DNA of 64,000 nucleotides from Linyphia triangularis (GCA_963978545.1 OZ021726.1:58578959-58642958), one strand, 5' to 3'. Shown: positions 30,985 through 44,850, numbered from the stretch's first letter. Numbers and translations: made by a program. Notes: generated by a model from the sequence alone, not told the origin.

Positions 30985-32011
30985 AAAACGTGATGGAAAA
31001 GGGTTACGTGGATCTTGTTAGGAAAAGAGGGGTGGAAAGAAAACTGCAAATAGTAAGATTTTATCTTATTGAGAATTGTTCCTCATTTGAGAATTTGTAG
31101 ATAAGAGTTTTAGATAGAAAATAAGGAGAAAGTGTCTTTTAAGATAATAGTTAGAAAATAAGGAGATTTTGTAAGTTAGAAGATAAGGTTAAGATTTTAT
31201 ATTATTGAGAATTTCTCCTCTTTTCAGAATTTCTAAATTAGAAGAAAAGTTTCTTGTTATAGTAAAGCGTGTGTAATGTTTTATAACACTGTTGATTTTT
31301 TTATATTTAATAAAAGTGGGCTTTAATTGAAAATATATTAAACTTTGTAATGAAGCGACCACAGAAATACGTTTTAAATAATAAAAAATAATAATAATGG
31401 GCACATTATGTTTTAAATCATTGTTCCAGTAAACATTTTTGTGTAACAAATGAAATTGCTCTAGTTGAAGATTTTAGAATAAGGCAAAATTAATATTTAA
31501 CAGAAGTATTGTTCACTATATTGTAGCGTAAATGTTTCTTTTTTCGGGGAAGGATTTTTTTACAGTAATTTTCTTAGTAAAATTTAACACTGATGAACTC
31601 TAAATTGCAAAAAAATTTTGGAACAGTTAGAAAAAAATTTAAATCAATATAAGATTTTTTTAAGACAATTAAGAAGAACAACATTGTCATTCCATTTTAA
31701 ATTGTCACAAAACATTTATTTTTGATTCAAATTTTAAACATTTTCTGAAATGTTACTGAATTAAACTGTTAGATTCATTAAAGAAAAATAAATGCCAAGT
31801 GTTGTGGCCTGAATGTCACGTGGTTTTAGAAATACTTAGTCTCTGAAGTGAACCAATACTGCTGGTTTCGGCATTCTTAGCTTTAAAAATTCAACTTAAT
31901 AATTATCTTATATTTTGTAAAGTATTGAATTTGAAACAACTAGGAAGTGTTTCAAATTATGCAAAACGTACATAGTATTTATTCTTTAAAATCAAAGTCA
32001 ATTAATATTTT
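30985..32011. other. AT-rich non-coding DNA
   Basis: A block with GATAATAGTTAGAAAATAAGGAGA-like partial repeats occurs near 31085-31250. No gene recognised. Confidence 0.4.
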
Positions 32012-32025
32012 CTTATATACTTTAA

Positions 32026-32201
32026 GCCGACCAAACGGTATAGTGGTTAGCGTGCTAGCTTCTAGACCGCGAGGTTGCAGGTTCGAGTCCCGTGTTGGCA
32101 TGGGTGTTTGTAAATGTATGTTGGCTTGTCTAATGACGAATGTTTCGGCGGATTAGAGCCCTCGTGTTGCTGACGGCGCCAGATAATCTGAATACAACCA
32201 A
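32026..32201 (+). mobile_element. SINE-A, full length
   Basis: Complete copy with perfect 14-bp duplication CTTATATACTTTAA at 32012-32025 and 32202-32215. Confidence 0.95.
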
Positions 32202-32215
32202 CTTATATACTTTAA

Positions 32216-35200
32216 GAAATACTTTTTTTTATTAAACTTGAAGAAATGGATTGTGACAATCCCAGCCACAAAAACGCACCTTATATAATATGTTTCAATT
32301 GGGATACAACAGGTCCAGATAAAAGGGAATAAATACATCTTGGCGAAACTTGACGACAGAAATCTACCTTTCTTAAAGTCTACACCATCTAATAATAAAA
32401 TTCTTGCCCTTTCCTCTAGTGTTTGTAGTTTTCTTTAAAATAAAGATGCTTCCATGGTGATGCGTTTAGTGACAAACTTGTCGGGGAAAAAAAAATGTAA
32501 CTGAATACCTAAATTCTAATTCTATATATCTATTTGCAGCAGAGATGTGAAATTCCGAATAGTTTCAATGAAGGCACTCTTCTGGTTGAACTCAAAGCAC
32601 TTTCAGTTCTATTTTATGAAATCTTACTAATTTCAATATTTTCAAATTTATATATAGCACATAGCTGTAGCATTTCTAGTTTAGAATTTTGGAATGAAAA
32701 ATTTACATCCGGTCCCCATTTCTAGTTCTTCGGGTCGAATTAATGAGTTTATTTCAACGGGACCTTTTATTTGTCCTAACGCAAATTTGCGTATCATTTG
32801 TAATTTTCCCCGGAAATGTTGACCTCAATCAGAGAGACGGATGGAATTTTTACGTAGTATAGATGTTTAAAATTAGTTTATTTATTTTACTTTTTTATAA
32901 TAATTGAAAATAACTTAACTAGAAATTATTGTTTAACAATAGAGTTCATGCATGACCACGAATTTAGCATTAATTTTTCAAGCATGGATTTAGCAAAATT
33001 TATTTTGAGGCTTATATTTGATGTTAAAATAGTTACCACGTGACGATGAATACACGTGGCCGTGGGATTTTGTCCTGTGCCAAGAGAATTAATATCATGT
33101 GCATAATCTCCATAATTTTCTCTTCATTCTTGAAAATGTTCGTTTGATAAAGTTTCCTTGGCGATTCGCCATGGAATGCTAAATAACATCCTAAAAATGG
33201 ATTGAATTTATTCTGAAAACAGTATATTACCATTTCCATAACTGTACGCAGTCACTCAATATTTTGTTGGTCACTGAAACTTATTCAATTGACGTATTTT
33301 GTACTTATTTAAAATATGAAAATTTAAGGTCAATTGCATCCCCCCTCCCTCTAGAAAAAAATTCGAAAAGTTCCCCTTTTTCCGAAAAGGTAATAATTGA
33401 TCAATGACTTTCAGCAATGAAAATGTGACGTCTATGAGTAGTACATAATTGTACATTTTCATCCACCAGTAATTACTTTGAAATATTATTTGAACAAAAA
33501 GATAAATTATAATTGGTATTAAAATCTTTTTATGTAAAGGCAACACCCACCCACTTCAATACTTGTATTACTTTTTATATCATTTAAATGTACGAACTTA
33601 TGTGTTTTTAATTGGATGGATTTACAATTGCTTGGCACCACAAACGTATGAGTAACAAATAGTTTTAAAAAATGAAAAAGGAATTAACTGCGCCTTCCGT
33701 TAGATCTCGAAAAACATTATGGTTAAGATATTTTGTTATAAATAACGTTTTTATGAAAATAAAGAATTGTGCAATTCTTAACTTGTTTATTTCAAGTCAA
33801 CGATAATGAGTTTCATTATCATCTCTATTACTCATGGTTCACTGCGTTCCGTATTTTTTTCATCTATTTTACGGATAAGTGGCTGGTATAAAAACCATCG
33901 ACATCTTTTGAAATTGAGAAGAGGGTGCAATTTTACTGCAAAGGGAAAAAGAAGCCGCTCGTAAAATTTTTTGCTCCCGAAATAGTAACTCGAATTAACA
34001 TAGACTTGAATGAGTCATCAAATGCAATTGAAAAGAATTGCCCCCTTCATCAGAGAATGAAATTTTTTCCCTATAGGATTTTACGCTGCTTATTATTTAA
34101 ATTATCTTGGCTGCAGTTATCTTTCAAATTCTTATACCAAAAGTAAACGTTTAAGTTAGCAAGTTTTGAGTTAAATAAATATTACTAAGTATAAAAGTGA
34201 AGAAATTAAGGGAATGAAGAGTTTTTCTTTGCATAAGATATAATTAACGGCCACTTGGCAGATCGGAGGATGTACGTGATCTTGTATAGGGCATCTTTAA
34301 ATTTGCAAAATATTATTTATAATGAGTGGAGAGGGCTTATGATGTGTTTTTTAATTTTTCAAGGGATCGGCCATGGGTTATCCCAAAATAAGTAATTTTT
34401 GTGTTACGAGGTATTACAATAGCACCAACAATAATGAAGAATGATTTTTTTTTATTTTTTTTATAAAGAGTCATTCTCAAGAATTTGCACGAATAATAAT
34501 TTATTTTAAAATTGCTTCTTTTTATCATTATCTACATTATTTACTTTTCAATTTTTCGGCAAATTTGAAATTAGATAGCATTTTTATAAGATAATTAAAT
34601 TAGAAGTAAAACATGTCTTGACTTTTGTAGAATAATAATAAAAAAGTTGTTCTGATATTATTGTCAGAGATACTAAGTTTCTTTTTTTAAGATAGTAAAA
34701 TGTGTTTTTACTATCTTTTAAAGTTACCAGTTCAATAAGTTTAGGGGCTTAAAAGCAATTTTGAAATTTGTCATTACTTAATACATATTATTACAAGTAC
34801 AACATTTTTAACGCTTTAATTAAAAAAGATGTGTTGAGAGTGAGTGTTAGTGGCAATTGAGTTTAAAAAGCTGAAAAATGGGGAGGGTACAAACTGCAAA
34901 CTTTTGATGATATAGCAGGAAAATATCTCCTAAAATTTACCAAAAAACATCTACAAGTTAAATAAATCTACAGTAGGAAATTGTCACCATCTATAGCCTG
35001 ATAGCCTCTACTGAAAGTGAGTTGCAAAAGATAGTGTTTCCAAAAAGTGTGTCACAATTTCCAAGAGGTTGAAATTTCTGACGTATATAATAAAATTGCT
35101 CCATAAACATTTACTATATTCAAAATACAATATAAAAAGTTAGCAAAATCCTACAAAAATAAAACAAAAGATTTATCCGAAATCCGATATAAATCTGAAA

Positions 35201-35967
35201 ATCATTTCCTTAATTCTTCTTTCTGCAAAATACAGGTTAAAATTTGTATGTTTCTGTATGTTATGAAAATACTATTTCCTGCTTGAAATGCCTATGAAAC
35301 AACAACCATTACTATATTTACTAAACATAAAATTACTTAAATATGCACTTTTTTCCATGATATACTATTGAGATTACATAATAAGAATTATTTTGATAGA
35401 AAGAATAATATATTTCCTTCAGTTCTGGAATTCAAAGTGTGAAAATCGAATTTATTTCAATAAATTGTCGAATATGAAATACCAGTACTAAATTGGTAAA
35501 AGAATAAAGTTTAGACATTTATATTTTTTATGGTTACTTACAGTATAATAACAAGCAATCAAAATAAGACTAACATTAAGAATATAGAGCATCGATTTTC
35601 AAAAGAAAAGATAACCTTAAAAGAACCTACTAAGAGGAAAATGGCGCGTAGATGTCTAACAAATATCGATTGCACATACAATGTAACATTTCTTAAGAAT
35701 ACTTAGTATTTGTGATGCAATAAAAATTACAGTTATTGAATGTTATTGTGATGAAACTTAAAGTTATTGTATATTTATAAATTTGAATTTTGACATAATA
35801 GGCGCAAGATATTAAACTGGTTTGATAATAATATATTCGAATACTTATATCTAAAGCAAAATGTGTTTCTTAGTCTTTCTGCAACATAGTGTATAAAAGA
35901 AAAACGTGCAAAATTCCCGAAAGAAAATTTATCCTCTATGGAAATCATTGAAATATGTTACATTGTA
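32216..35967. other. AT-rich non-coding DNA
   Basis: Includes a good acceptor-like TATATATCTATTTGCAG at 32539 followed by short open frames without a convincing donor; the second copy of the 36-base block (34389-34424); and a 12-bp hairpin AAGATAGTAAAA...TTTTACTATCTT near 34690. No gene can be supported. Confidence 0.4.
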
Positions 35968-36235
35968 TAGTCAAAAGACATCCGAACGTTGACTATACTT
36001 ACGGTTATAAAAAGAATACAGCTGTTAGCACCTATATGTGCCTCGTTTACGATTTTTTACCGTTGAATAAAAATTTATTTATAAAGGGCCCGTCTATCAG
36101 TCATGTTAAAGTCTCTAGAAACTTCAATATAAAGCCCTATTGTTCAATAGGTCATTTGATTTGGAAATACTTCATGTACTTTAAATACAAAACTTTATTA
36201 CTGTATGTTGAAAAACATGTCCCATATGAGTGAAT
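35968..36235 (+). mobile_element. mariner-like MITE, truncated copy
   Basis: Starts after TA at 35966 with TAGTCAAAAGACATCCGAACG, the decayed left end of the element at 54366. The interior matches 54470-54645 (GTTTACGATTTT, then ATTTGATTTGGAAATACTTC and GTTGAAAAACA...TATGA). The right half and right terminus are missing. A 92-codon open frame here is probably accidental, as the relative has a different reading. Confidence 0.65.
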
Positions 36236-39200
36236 TCATTATGTTTCATTATAGGGGGGTGAGCAGCGCTTATAGGTTAGGAGGAAAAGAATGACTGATC
36301 ATATAACTGATTTTGACGCTTCTGCTTGTTGTGGTTATATAATCTCCCCCCCCCCCCATAGAATCTAATTTTCTGAGTTTGAAGTATTTGGTGATATTGG
36401 CAAAACAATAGTTTAGGCGTCTAAAATAATTGATACATTTTTGTTTTGTTGAGAAAATGACCCCAAACAGACTGAAGAAGTAACATATCCTTTTTATTTT
36501 ACTTGCATCAATTAAAATTGATTTGGTCACATGCATCTTTTCATTCATTTTGGTATGAGTGGGAAGAACATTTCATTTCTATGTGCTGTACAGACTGATT
36601 CCCATTCTTGGGAGACGTTCCTGCTTTAGTAACGTTTTACAATACATTTGGTATTTTATCTGATTAGGTAAAAAATTTAAAATTACTCAAAACATTTTAT
36701 TTTGTCAGACGTTTATTTTGTTAAGAAGCTACAATTGTTTTCCATATTTTCAATTTCCATTTTGAGAGTCAGGACCTGATATCTTTTTGGCATTTGTCCT
36801 TTTTTACGGCAACATATTTAAAACAACAACATACATTTCAAAATGAAACATAACTTTTGCAACATAATATCATAACTTCCAACAAGGATTACCTTGAGGT
36901 AAGTGGAGCTACAGATATTTCTTCGCCATACCTACTCGACCCCTCCGGCTAATATATTTCCCTTTTACCTCATTCGTCTCTGGAGAAACGCATATTTTTG
37001 TCCATGTAGCACACTGACTTTTATGACGCTATAACAATAAAAAGACGAGTAGGTGAAAAATTTCACTGAGATTTGACGCACGCGCACACCTCTGATAGAA
37101 GAAAAGAAGACAGGCCATCGAAAAAATGAGATAAATTTAGTTTTAGTTTAACTGATAGTTCTGAAAGGATATAACTTCAGATTCCTTTGCGTTTTGATGA
37201 AGAATGTGGGATGCTGTTTTCGGCGCAAAAGCTTCTTGGTGTTGCAAGGTTAGTGAACTTCTCAAAAATTGGTGGTTTTGCACAAGATGGTTGTGTTTCG
37301 ATGAATTATAACTTCTCAAATTTTCTTATGAGCACTTACTGCATGTTTAATTAACATTAACAATACTTGTTTCATTTGTATGGATATTCATCATTAGCCA
37401 CTGTCAATACCTGCCTTGTTTGAATTGTAGACATACTCATCAAGAACTATCAACTTTTGAATTGTGTTTGTTTGATAGTATAATAACAATACAGTGATTT
37501 ACTATGAGCAAACGCCAATACTTGCCTTGTTTTTTAGTAGTAATCAACATAAGCTCCCAATTCTTGGCTTGTTTGAATTGTATTGTTATATTAACCATAA
37601 GCAATTGTCAATGATAGGGTTGTTATAGTCTTTTGTAGTTCAGATGTTGATCATAATGCTATGGATGCATACGAAAGCCAAAAACCCATCTGCCACCCCC
37701 TTCTCCTTCAATATGCGATTTGTTTATTTTACCCTTAATTTTTAAGCCATTGCACAGAAGTAACGAAATCTAACTTGAAGTGAATATCAGTATTTACTCT
37801 AGACGAGATTTTTTTCTGAATTAAGTTTCTGATATAACATAAATTTATTTGAAAATAGTGACAATATGTGACATCTTGGTATATTTTATTAAATGCATAA
37901 ATTATGCAACGGCATAAGGAGGGAAGTAGAAAAAAAGCTTTCAATACTAATTATATTTTAAATTTTGTATCAATGATTTTCAATGCACTTTTATCAGCCT
38001 AAAATTGACTTATTAGAGGTGTTTCTTAAACTTAACGTAACTGAAGCATAGATACATTGTCGGAAATGACATTTAAACATATTAATATTTTTTTTAATAA
38101 ATAAGTGCTGCTTTTGCTAACTTATAAAAAAATGCTACATGTCAAGTTTTGAAAGTAAATACAATAGAGTTTAAGGGTTATGTAAGTTTGCAATAGCTAA
38201 TTTGGTATTTGGATAAAATCGTGCACAAATATATTTCTGTTTTGACGGTAAAAAAAAATCTAGAAACGTAATGGTGTCAATCTCATAAAATGCTCCCTTT
38301 GAAAGCTGATAATTTTAGCTCGTTTGCCTATTTCTCACCTATTTCCAATTTTGAAAATGAGTAGACATGATGGCAATTAAAACGAATCTATTCATTTTGA
38401 CTTCCAAAATCTTTAATAAGAATTTTCTGAGATCAAGTAAATTCCAGGTTGTTTTTCGTGTTGTGGAACGAGTGCAGATCACCTTGAGAGATTTAATCTA
38501 ATAAAATAAAATAGATGCTATTGCATATTTTAATAAAGGCATCTGAAAAAATATAAAATTTCATAAACTTGTTTGCTTGTGCTGGTTATAAACTAAAAGA
38601 GGGTAAATGTTTAACAGTACAAACTGAAAAGTTTTTCAGTAAATAAATATACGCATTTGATTATTTGTATTCTTAAAAAAGCAATAAAAATATGATTCAA
38701 TAGTTAAAAATCTTGTATACATAACACTTTTTGTCAATAATTTAAGAAAATCGGATTTAGAATATTTTATTGTGTCTTAGTAATAAGCCGTTTTCGTAAT
38801 CTGAAAAAATATTTAATAAACTAATTGCATTTGATCAATAATCCCATGTACATGAACTGCTAAATTTAGTAATGGATATAAAATGGTATTTTTTTTTTAT
38901 AAAATTGAATTACTTTAAGTTTGGATTCAATTCTAAAATTTATGTTAGCATAGATATAAAGTATAAAGAAATATTTTGTTATAACAATATATATTTATTT
39001 TACATAGTTTACTGATAACCGTTCAACGCAGTTTAGTATAAAAAAACAAAATAAAACTATCAAGGAATAAATTTGAAGGTAAAAAAGAAGGCCAGTCTAC
39101 ACGCCTCATATCATTTTAGGAAAATTAATTTTTATTTTGCCACTAGGATTTTTTTTCTTCTTTGAAATACGGCATAAAAAAGTTCGAGAAAAGTTTTCTA

Positions 39201-39720
39201 CATTGTGTTAAGAAATAAACCATAAAATATTGACTTATCGCGTTTGCCAGTAACTTAGTTAAGGCCAAAGAATACACCGAATCATTGGAAGGTGGCCAAA
39301 ACGGGGAACAAAGCGCCTGTATTGCGATCTAACATGCAGGTCCTATATCGGAGGAAAATACCTAAGCTCGTATGTGAAGAGTTTGGAATGAATTTTTCAG
39401 GGGGACTTTATTTCTTTTTGGGACTGAACCCTTGGAATTCAGCCATGTTGTAGAACTGGACTCTTCCTATCCCTACAGAGAAAGATTTTGGAGTGTTTTC
39501 CCACGTTTCGTAGTTCGAAAATGGAAATTTAGAAAGAAAATATCGTTTGCAGGCTGAGTGGAAGTTTTGGAAGCGAAGCAAAGCTAATAAAATATAAAAA
39601 AGCAGAGTGCAGTTTAGCTGTAGAGAAGAAAAAGAGAAATGAATTTGTAGGTCTTAAGATTCGAAATCGTTTGGTAGTTTTGTAGGTTATCAAGAAAAAG
39701 CTTGGTATTCTCGGACCTAT
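36236..39720. other. AT-rich non-coding DNA
   Basis: Has a 14-base C run near 36344 and a weak exon-like segment 37181-37248 (between AACTTCAG and AAG|GTTAGT, two frames open). Three similar AAT-TGTATTGT / CTTGCCTTGTTT phrases recur at 37400-37580, suggesting a degenerate local repeat. No gene can be supported. Confidence 0.35.
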
Positions 39721-41544
39721 CTCCATTTTTTTTTTTTTTTTTTTTCAAAAAGAGAATCGGTGAACTTGCTTGTACTTTTATTAAAAAAAATCACAAGTGC
39801 ACAGATACTGAGTTATTAGCGTTATATTTAACTTCAAATTATTTTAGAAATGGTAATGAAGTAGATTATTCTCGAAGTAGAAAAAAGTTACAGAATGCGC
39901 ACAAATTTTAGTTGTGGATCCTTCGAGAATCTGCGATTTAAGACAACATTTTTTAATTAGTGATTTTTAATACAAGCACTAACTTTAAAAGTTTAAATAT
40001 ATTTTTAACATATTCTTGGATAGTCATTATGGAACGACAAAGAAAATTAAATGAATCTGAAAAATTATCTAAGTTTGGTAGAAGATTTTCAAAATCCGAT
40101 TATATGTTCTTCTGATTTAAATCCTTAAGGAAATAATTTTTTTAATATAATTTTTTAAGTTAAAAAATAGATTTTGTAAAGTAAATATAATTTTGAGATA
40201 ATCTATATTAAGAAAACTCCCTATTATAATACTCATAATTAACTTAAGTTTTGAACATAGACATATTCATATTCAGGATCTAGAATTTCATTTAAAAACC
40301 TTTGGTTTTTTCATAAAATGCATTTATATAATTAAGATGTATTTCAATAATCCTAAATATTGGATAAGTTCTGTAAATGATCGTAGAACATGCGAGAAGT
40401 TTTGTTGCACTTCTCATTTTACAAAACCATCGGGGTCTATATATGCATAGCGCTAATTTTTATGTGTCCATGTCATTGTTCGAAGCTTATTTATAATTAT
40501 TTTTTGATGAAATAAAATATTGAATCAATGATTAATAACTGAATATTTGTATGATTTCTCAATATTAATCTGAAATATTTAAACCTTTCCTTAGGTCTTT
40601 ATATTGTAAAAAATTTCTTTTGCTTTGGAAGTGACTGTAAATTTAATTTGATAGACATTGTTTTTAAAAAGGGTTTTTAAAACTCTATTTTTATCAACAG
40701 ATCGAAATGAAGTTACGAATTCGGTGACGTAAAGTTAATATGCCGACATTTAAAAATGAATATCTCAATAACCGTTGCTCACAAGGTATTAAAACGATTA
40801 ATTACATTTCCGATTGTTTTCTTAAGAATTAAAACAGTTTGAGACATCGATTGACTCAGGCGCATTGATTTCGTGGAGTTGTGAAGTAAGTCATAGAGCG
40901 TTGTTTCTTATTATATTCACTCACATGATTAGATTAATTTTTTTATAGAAGTTTGAAGTATTTATCTTAAAATAATACTTGTTTGCTAGGTTTTTATCAG
41001 TATCCTATGCAGTTATGGTGATTCAATGATTGGATTAATCAATATATAAATGAATCTACTTTGAGCCTTATATCCTCCTGAGACCCACAACTGTTTGAAA
41101 AATGATTTATAGCTAATTTTTATGTATATTTTTTTTTGGGTCTATGTAACGTACTTTTAAAGTTCAGAACTGATCCATGCACTTTCAGTACACATAGGCA
41201 AAAAATGACTATCGCCTTAAGTTAACGAAAATTCTGAAATTTAATTGAGCAGATGTGAAATTTTATCATGAAAGGCTGTAAAACAATTTCGTGGGGACGT
41301 GATACATAAAAATATTTTACAGTTAGTGAAAATGTTTTTGCTCGCCCTAAACATCTAGGCATCCGACAACGGGAGGAAAAAGTCTTAGTGTCCATTGCTG
41401 GCATGTGCTTCGCACCAACTTTTCGTGACGCCTCTACTGGCAGAATATCTGTTTTTTGCCGTTTCTTTACAGGCTCTACTTCGTCATATTTGTGTAACTA
41501 TAATCAGCTGTAGGACTGAATTCGGCTATTTCATGAAAAGAAAA

Positions 41545-41585
<41 letters not shown>

Positions 41586-42218
41586 ATAGTTAGTTGCGTC
41601 CAAAATCTGATGTGCATTTAGATGTACGCGGGGTCTCAAAATATATTGAACCACTAGAGACTTATTAGAGTCAAACTATGCGTATAATTTAAACATTATA
41701 TATATTTTTTTCTAGATCTGAAGATTAAATATTACTTATAAGTTAATTTTAAAGTCTTTACCCTTCTTGAAAGTATCCTTTTTACAATGATGCCAAAAGA
41801 TTTTCTGCAATTTCTTTTTCGTAAAACGTCGTTTTAACTTATTTTAAAAACATTTTATATTTACTGGACAGAGTTTAAGATAAAATTTTCAAATTCGGTA
41901 CCATAGTTAGTAAAATGTAAATTTGTTCTCGATATGAAATTTTTATATTTCTATGATTGTTGATCCATAAGTACAACAAAATAGCAGAAGTTTTGCTTTA
42001 AATATGTGCTTAATTGTTCCTAAAAACAGGGAGGATTTGTCCAAGTACAATGCCATACACTCATATAAATTACTAGAATGTATTGACAGAAATCAAAATA
42101 TGCATATTTATATTAATTTATAATTAAATAGAATTATAGACATTTGAAAAATATGAATATAATTTCTTACAATAGATTTTCACTCAAATATAGTTATATA
42201 TATTCAACTATTCAAATG
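39721..42218. other. AT-rich non-coding DNA
   Basis: Starts with a 20-base T run. A 48-base open segment 40838-40885 ends in a perfect donor GAA|GTAAGT and begins after AAAACAG. (AAT)n lies near 41547-41585. No gene can be supported. Confidence 0.35.
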
Positions 42219-42232
42219 ATAATAATAACAAT

Positions 42233-42407
42233 GCCGACCAAACGGTATAGTGGTTAGCATGCTAGCTTCTAGACCGCGAGGTTGCGGGTTCGAGTCCCGT
42301 GTTGGCATGGGTGTTTGTAAATGTATGTTGGCTTGTCTAATGACGAATGTTTCGGCGCATTATAGCCCTCGTGTTGCTGACGGCGCCAGATAATCTGAAT
42401 ACAACCA
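42233..42407 (+). mobile_element. SINE-A, full length
   Basis: Complete copy with 14-bp duplication ATAATAATAACAAT at 42219-42232 and 42408-42421. The duplication is itself microsatellite-like. Confidence 0.93.
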
Positions 42408-42421
42408 ATAATAATAACAAT

Positions 42422-43913
42422 AACAATAAATAGAGTGTTCAAAAATTTCTTTTTTACTGAAAGAAAAAATAAATCATTTTCTAAATGTAATGAACACACT
42501 TTATTACTCAATTAAGGTACTTTGTAAATTAATTGATCAAATACTTTAAATCCGTCGACCCATGAATAATTAACTTTGAAAAATATTAGAATTAATAGAA
42601 AATAAAATCGGAAATATCTAGCAATCGAAAATGCCACCTTTAATGAAATGTAACTTTATCACGGCACCATCTCCCTTCTACAAATGAGTTTTTTTAATAC
42701 ATTAATTGGAAAACTATATATTTTCCTCAAACCTGAATTATTTATAATAATCAATTTACTTAATATTTTGGATAAAATGTTTTTATTTTGCCTTTTAAAT
42801 TTTTTTTTTTGTAGCTTACTATCTTATTTTAAATCACCATTTAAGCGTTAAAATTCAATTCCTTATTGCTATTTCCTAAATAGAATTATTTATGAATAAT
42901 ATTTATTAAAAAGCTGAACACTAAATTATTAAAAAAAAAAAAAAAAAAAATTAAAAACTTTAATACAATTTCCCTGCTTTTACTAGATCTAGGAGTATTT
43001 CATATTCATTAAATATAAAATGTAAGTTATATGATGTAGAAACATACTTAAGAAATAAGCAAAAATGTTTTGCTTGTTGTAAGCAAAACTTTGAGTATTT
43101 CATGAATATTATATTTAAAGTACCAATGAAAATCTGTTGCGAAAGCTTCGTTATATGACCTCGATAAAACGGATTATTTACATACTCACCAATAATGTGG
43201 CTGAAACAGAAAGAAAATAAGTTCTGGGTTATTTTAGACCATGTCGCTAGGTGTAATCATAAGCTATCTCATCGGACAACGTATGACCACTTTATAAAGT
43301 AACACAACTTTGATAACAGTTGTTGTAAGCGGTTAAAGGTTAAGGGGGGGGGGAGGGGGTGGCAAAGGACTTCCAAAGATCCAAAGTAAATATTATCTAA
43401 TATTCCAAAAACTTCCACTTTTCGAAATATGTTTTGCTTCGTATTCCAATGTTTAAGTTTGAAAGCCACCTTTCAACTCTTCTGCTCAATGCGTCACCAA
43501 GATGCAGTGCTTAGATGTAGACAATAACTCTTGCGTAAATTTTATTTTGAATATTATTTACAGCAACACATTATACTAAACAAATAGAATATACCAAGAA
43601 CACAACACTATGACACTTGATATTTTCTCCGCTTGATATTACCTACACATTAGTGTGTTTCGTTTCTTACCTTTTTCTTACGAAATAAGTCCTTTCAATA
43701 AAATTCGCATATAAACTACCCTCATGCACGAGTACCGATTTCTGTTAAAGATTTATGCGAAATCAAAGTAAGATATTATTGCCTCTGGGGTAGTTCCGAA
43801 GGAGAAAATGTATATCCTCGAGGGGTAGGGAATGACGCGAAATGTTCTGTAGGTAAAAAAAAAAAAAGAACCCCGAAATCGTTAACTCAAATTCTCAACG
43901 AATATCCTTCCAG
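42422..43913. other. AT-rich DNA with G run
   Basis: A 20-base A run near 42931 and an uninterrupted purine stretch GGGGGGGGGAGGGGG near 43345. No gene recognised. Confidence 0.4.
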
Positions 43914-43980
43914 GTTTATGCGACGAATCATTGAAGTAGCAAATTGCGTCCTTGCTCATCATAAGAATGATGAAGTCTGA
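43914..43980 (+). CDS. candidate terminal exon, unknown gene
   Basis: Follows a good acceptor CGAATATCCTTCCAG. It gives one base plus 21 codons (FMRRIIEVANCVLAHHKNDEV) and TGA. The acceptor quality and helix-like sequence are suggestive, but 21 codons is too short to exclude chance. Confidence 0.2.
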
Positions 43981-44268
43981 GATGCAATTTGGATGCATTG
44001 ATAGATGGAATTTTATGCAGATATCGGCCATTTTCGTTATCATCGGATAGTTGCCGATCCTGATCTTAATTCTTTGAGTTCTTTGGATAGAAGTAATGTA
44101 TTTTTTAACAGTTATAGAGATATAGATTAGTGAAAGGAGATAATTAAAATCTGCGTAGAATTATAAGAAAATAAGATAATTATCTTTTTATCATCCACCA
44201 TATTTTTATCGTATTTCTATCGAACCGATAAAAATATATCAATTCAGGAAAAAGAACAGTCAGCTAGG

Positions 44269-44449
44269 GTTGGTTGGTTGTATTCAGATTATCTGGCGCC
44301 GTCAGCAACACGAGGGCTATAATGCGCCGTAACATTCGTCATTAGACAAGCCAACATACATTTACAAACACCCATGCCAACACGGGACTCAAACCCGCAA
44401 CCTCGCGGTCTAGAAGCAAGCACGCTAACCACTATACCGTTTGGTCGGC
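44269..44449 (-). mobile_element. SINE-A, full length, reverse
   Basis: Complete copy in reverse orientation with perfect 14-bp duplication AACAGTCAGCTAGG at 44255-44268 and 44450-44463. Confidence 0.95.
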
Positions 44450-44664
44450 AACAGTCAGCTAGGATCTAATAGTATAGTTATATTTTTGTGTGGACTGTTT
44501 TTATAATTTGAGTTGGAGGGTTTTTGTTTTATGTAATTTTTCAAAATTAACAAATTCATCCCATTTTATGTATCAAATCTTTTGTAGAAATATTGTTTTA
44601 AGATTTGAGATCAAGCAATACGTATTTATACAATGGATTAGAGCAGCGTCTCCCAAACAATGGG

Positions 44665-44840
44665 GCCGACCAAACGTTATAGTGGTTAGCGTGCTAGCTT
44701 CTAGACCGCGAGTTGCGGTTTCGAGTCCTGTGTAAGGCATGGGTGTTTGTAAATGTATGTTGGCTTGTCAAATGACGAATGTTTCTGCGCATTATAGCCC
44801 TCGTGTTGCTGACGGCGCCAGATAATCTGAAAACAACCAA
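44665..44840 (+). mobile_element. SINE-A, full length
   Basis: Complete copy about 215 bases after the previous one and in opposite orientation. Duplication CCCAAACAAT at 44652-44661 and 44841-44850. Confidence 0.93.
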
Positions 44841-44850
44841 CCCAAACAAT

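Noticed and set aside
31189..31449. 86-codon minus frame
   Set aside because: Highly AT-rich (I, K, N, F, Y dominated) with no splice context; expected by chance.
35955..36233. 92-codon frame as a gene
   Set aside because: It coincides with a truncated MITE, and the homologous stretch at 54 kb reads differently, so it is accidental.
38449..38502. terminal exon VVFRVVERVQITLRDLI
   Set aside because: 17 codons after a weak acceptor; too short to support.
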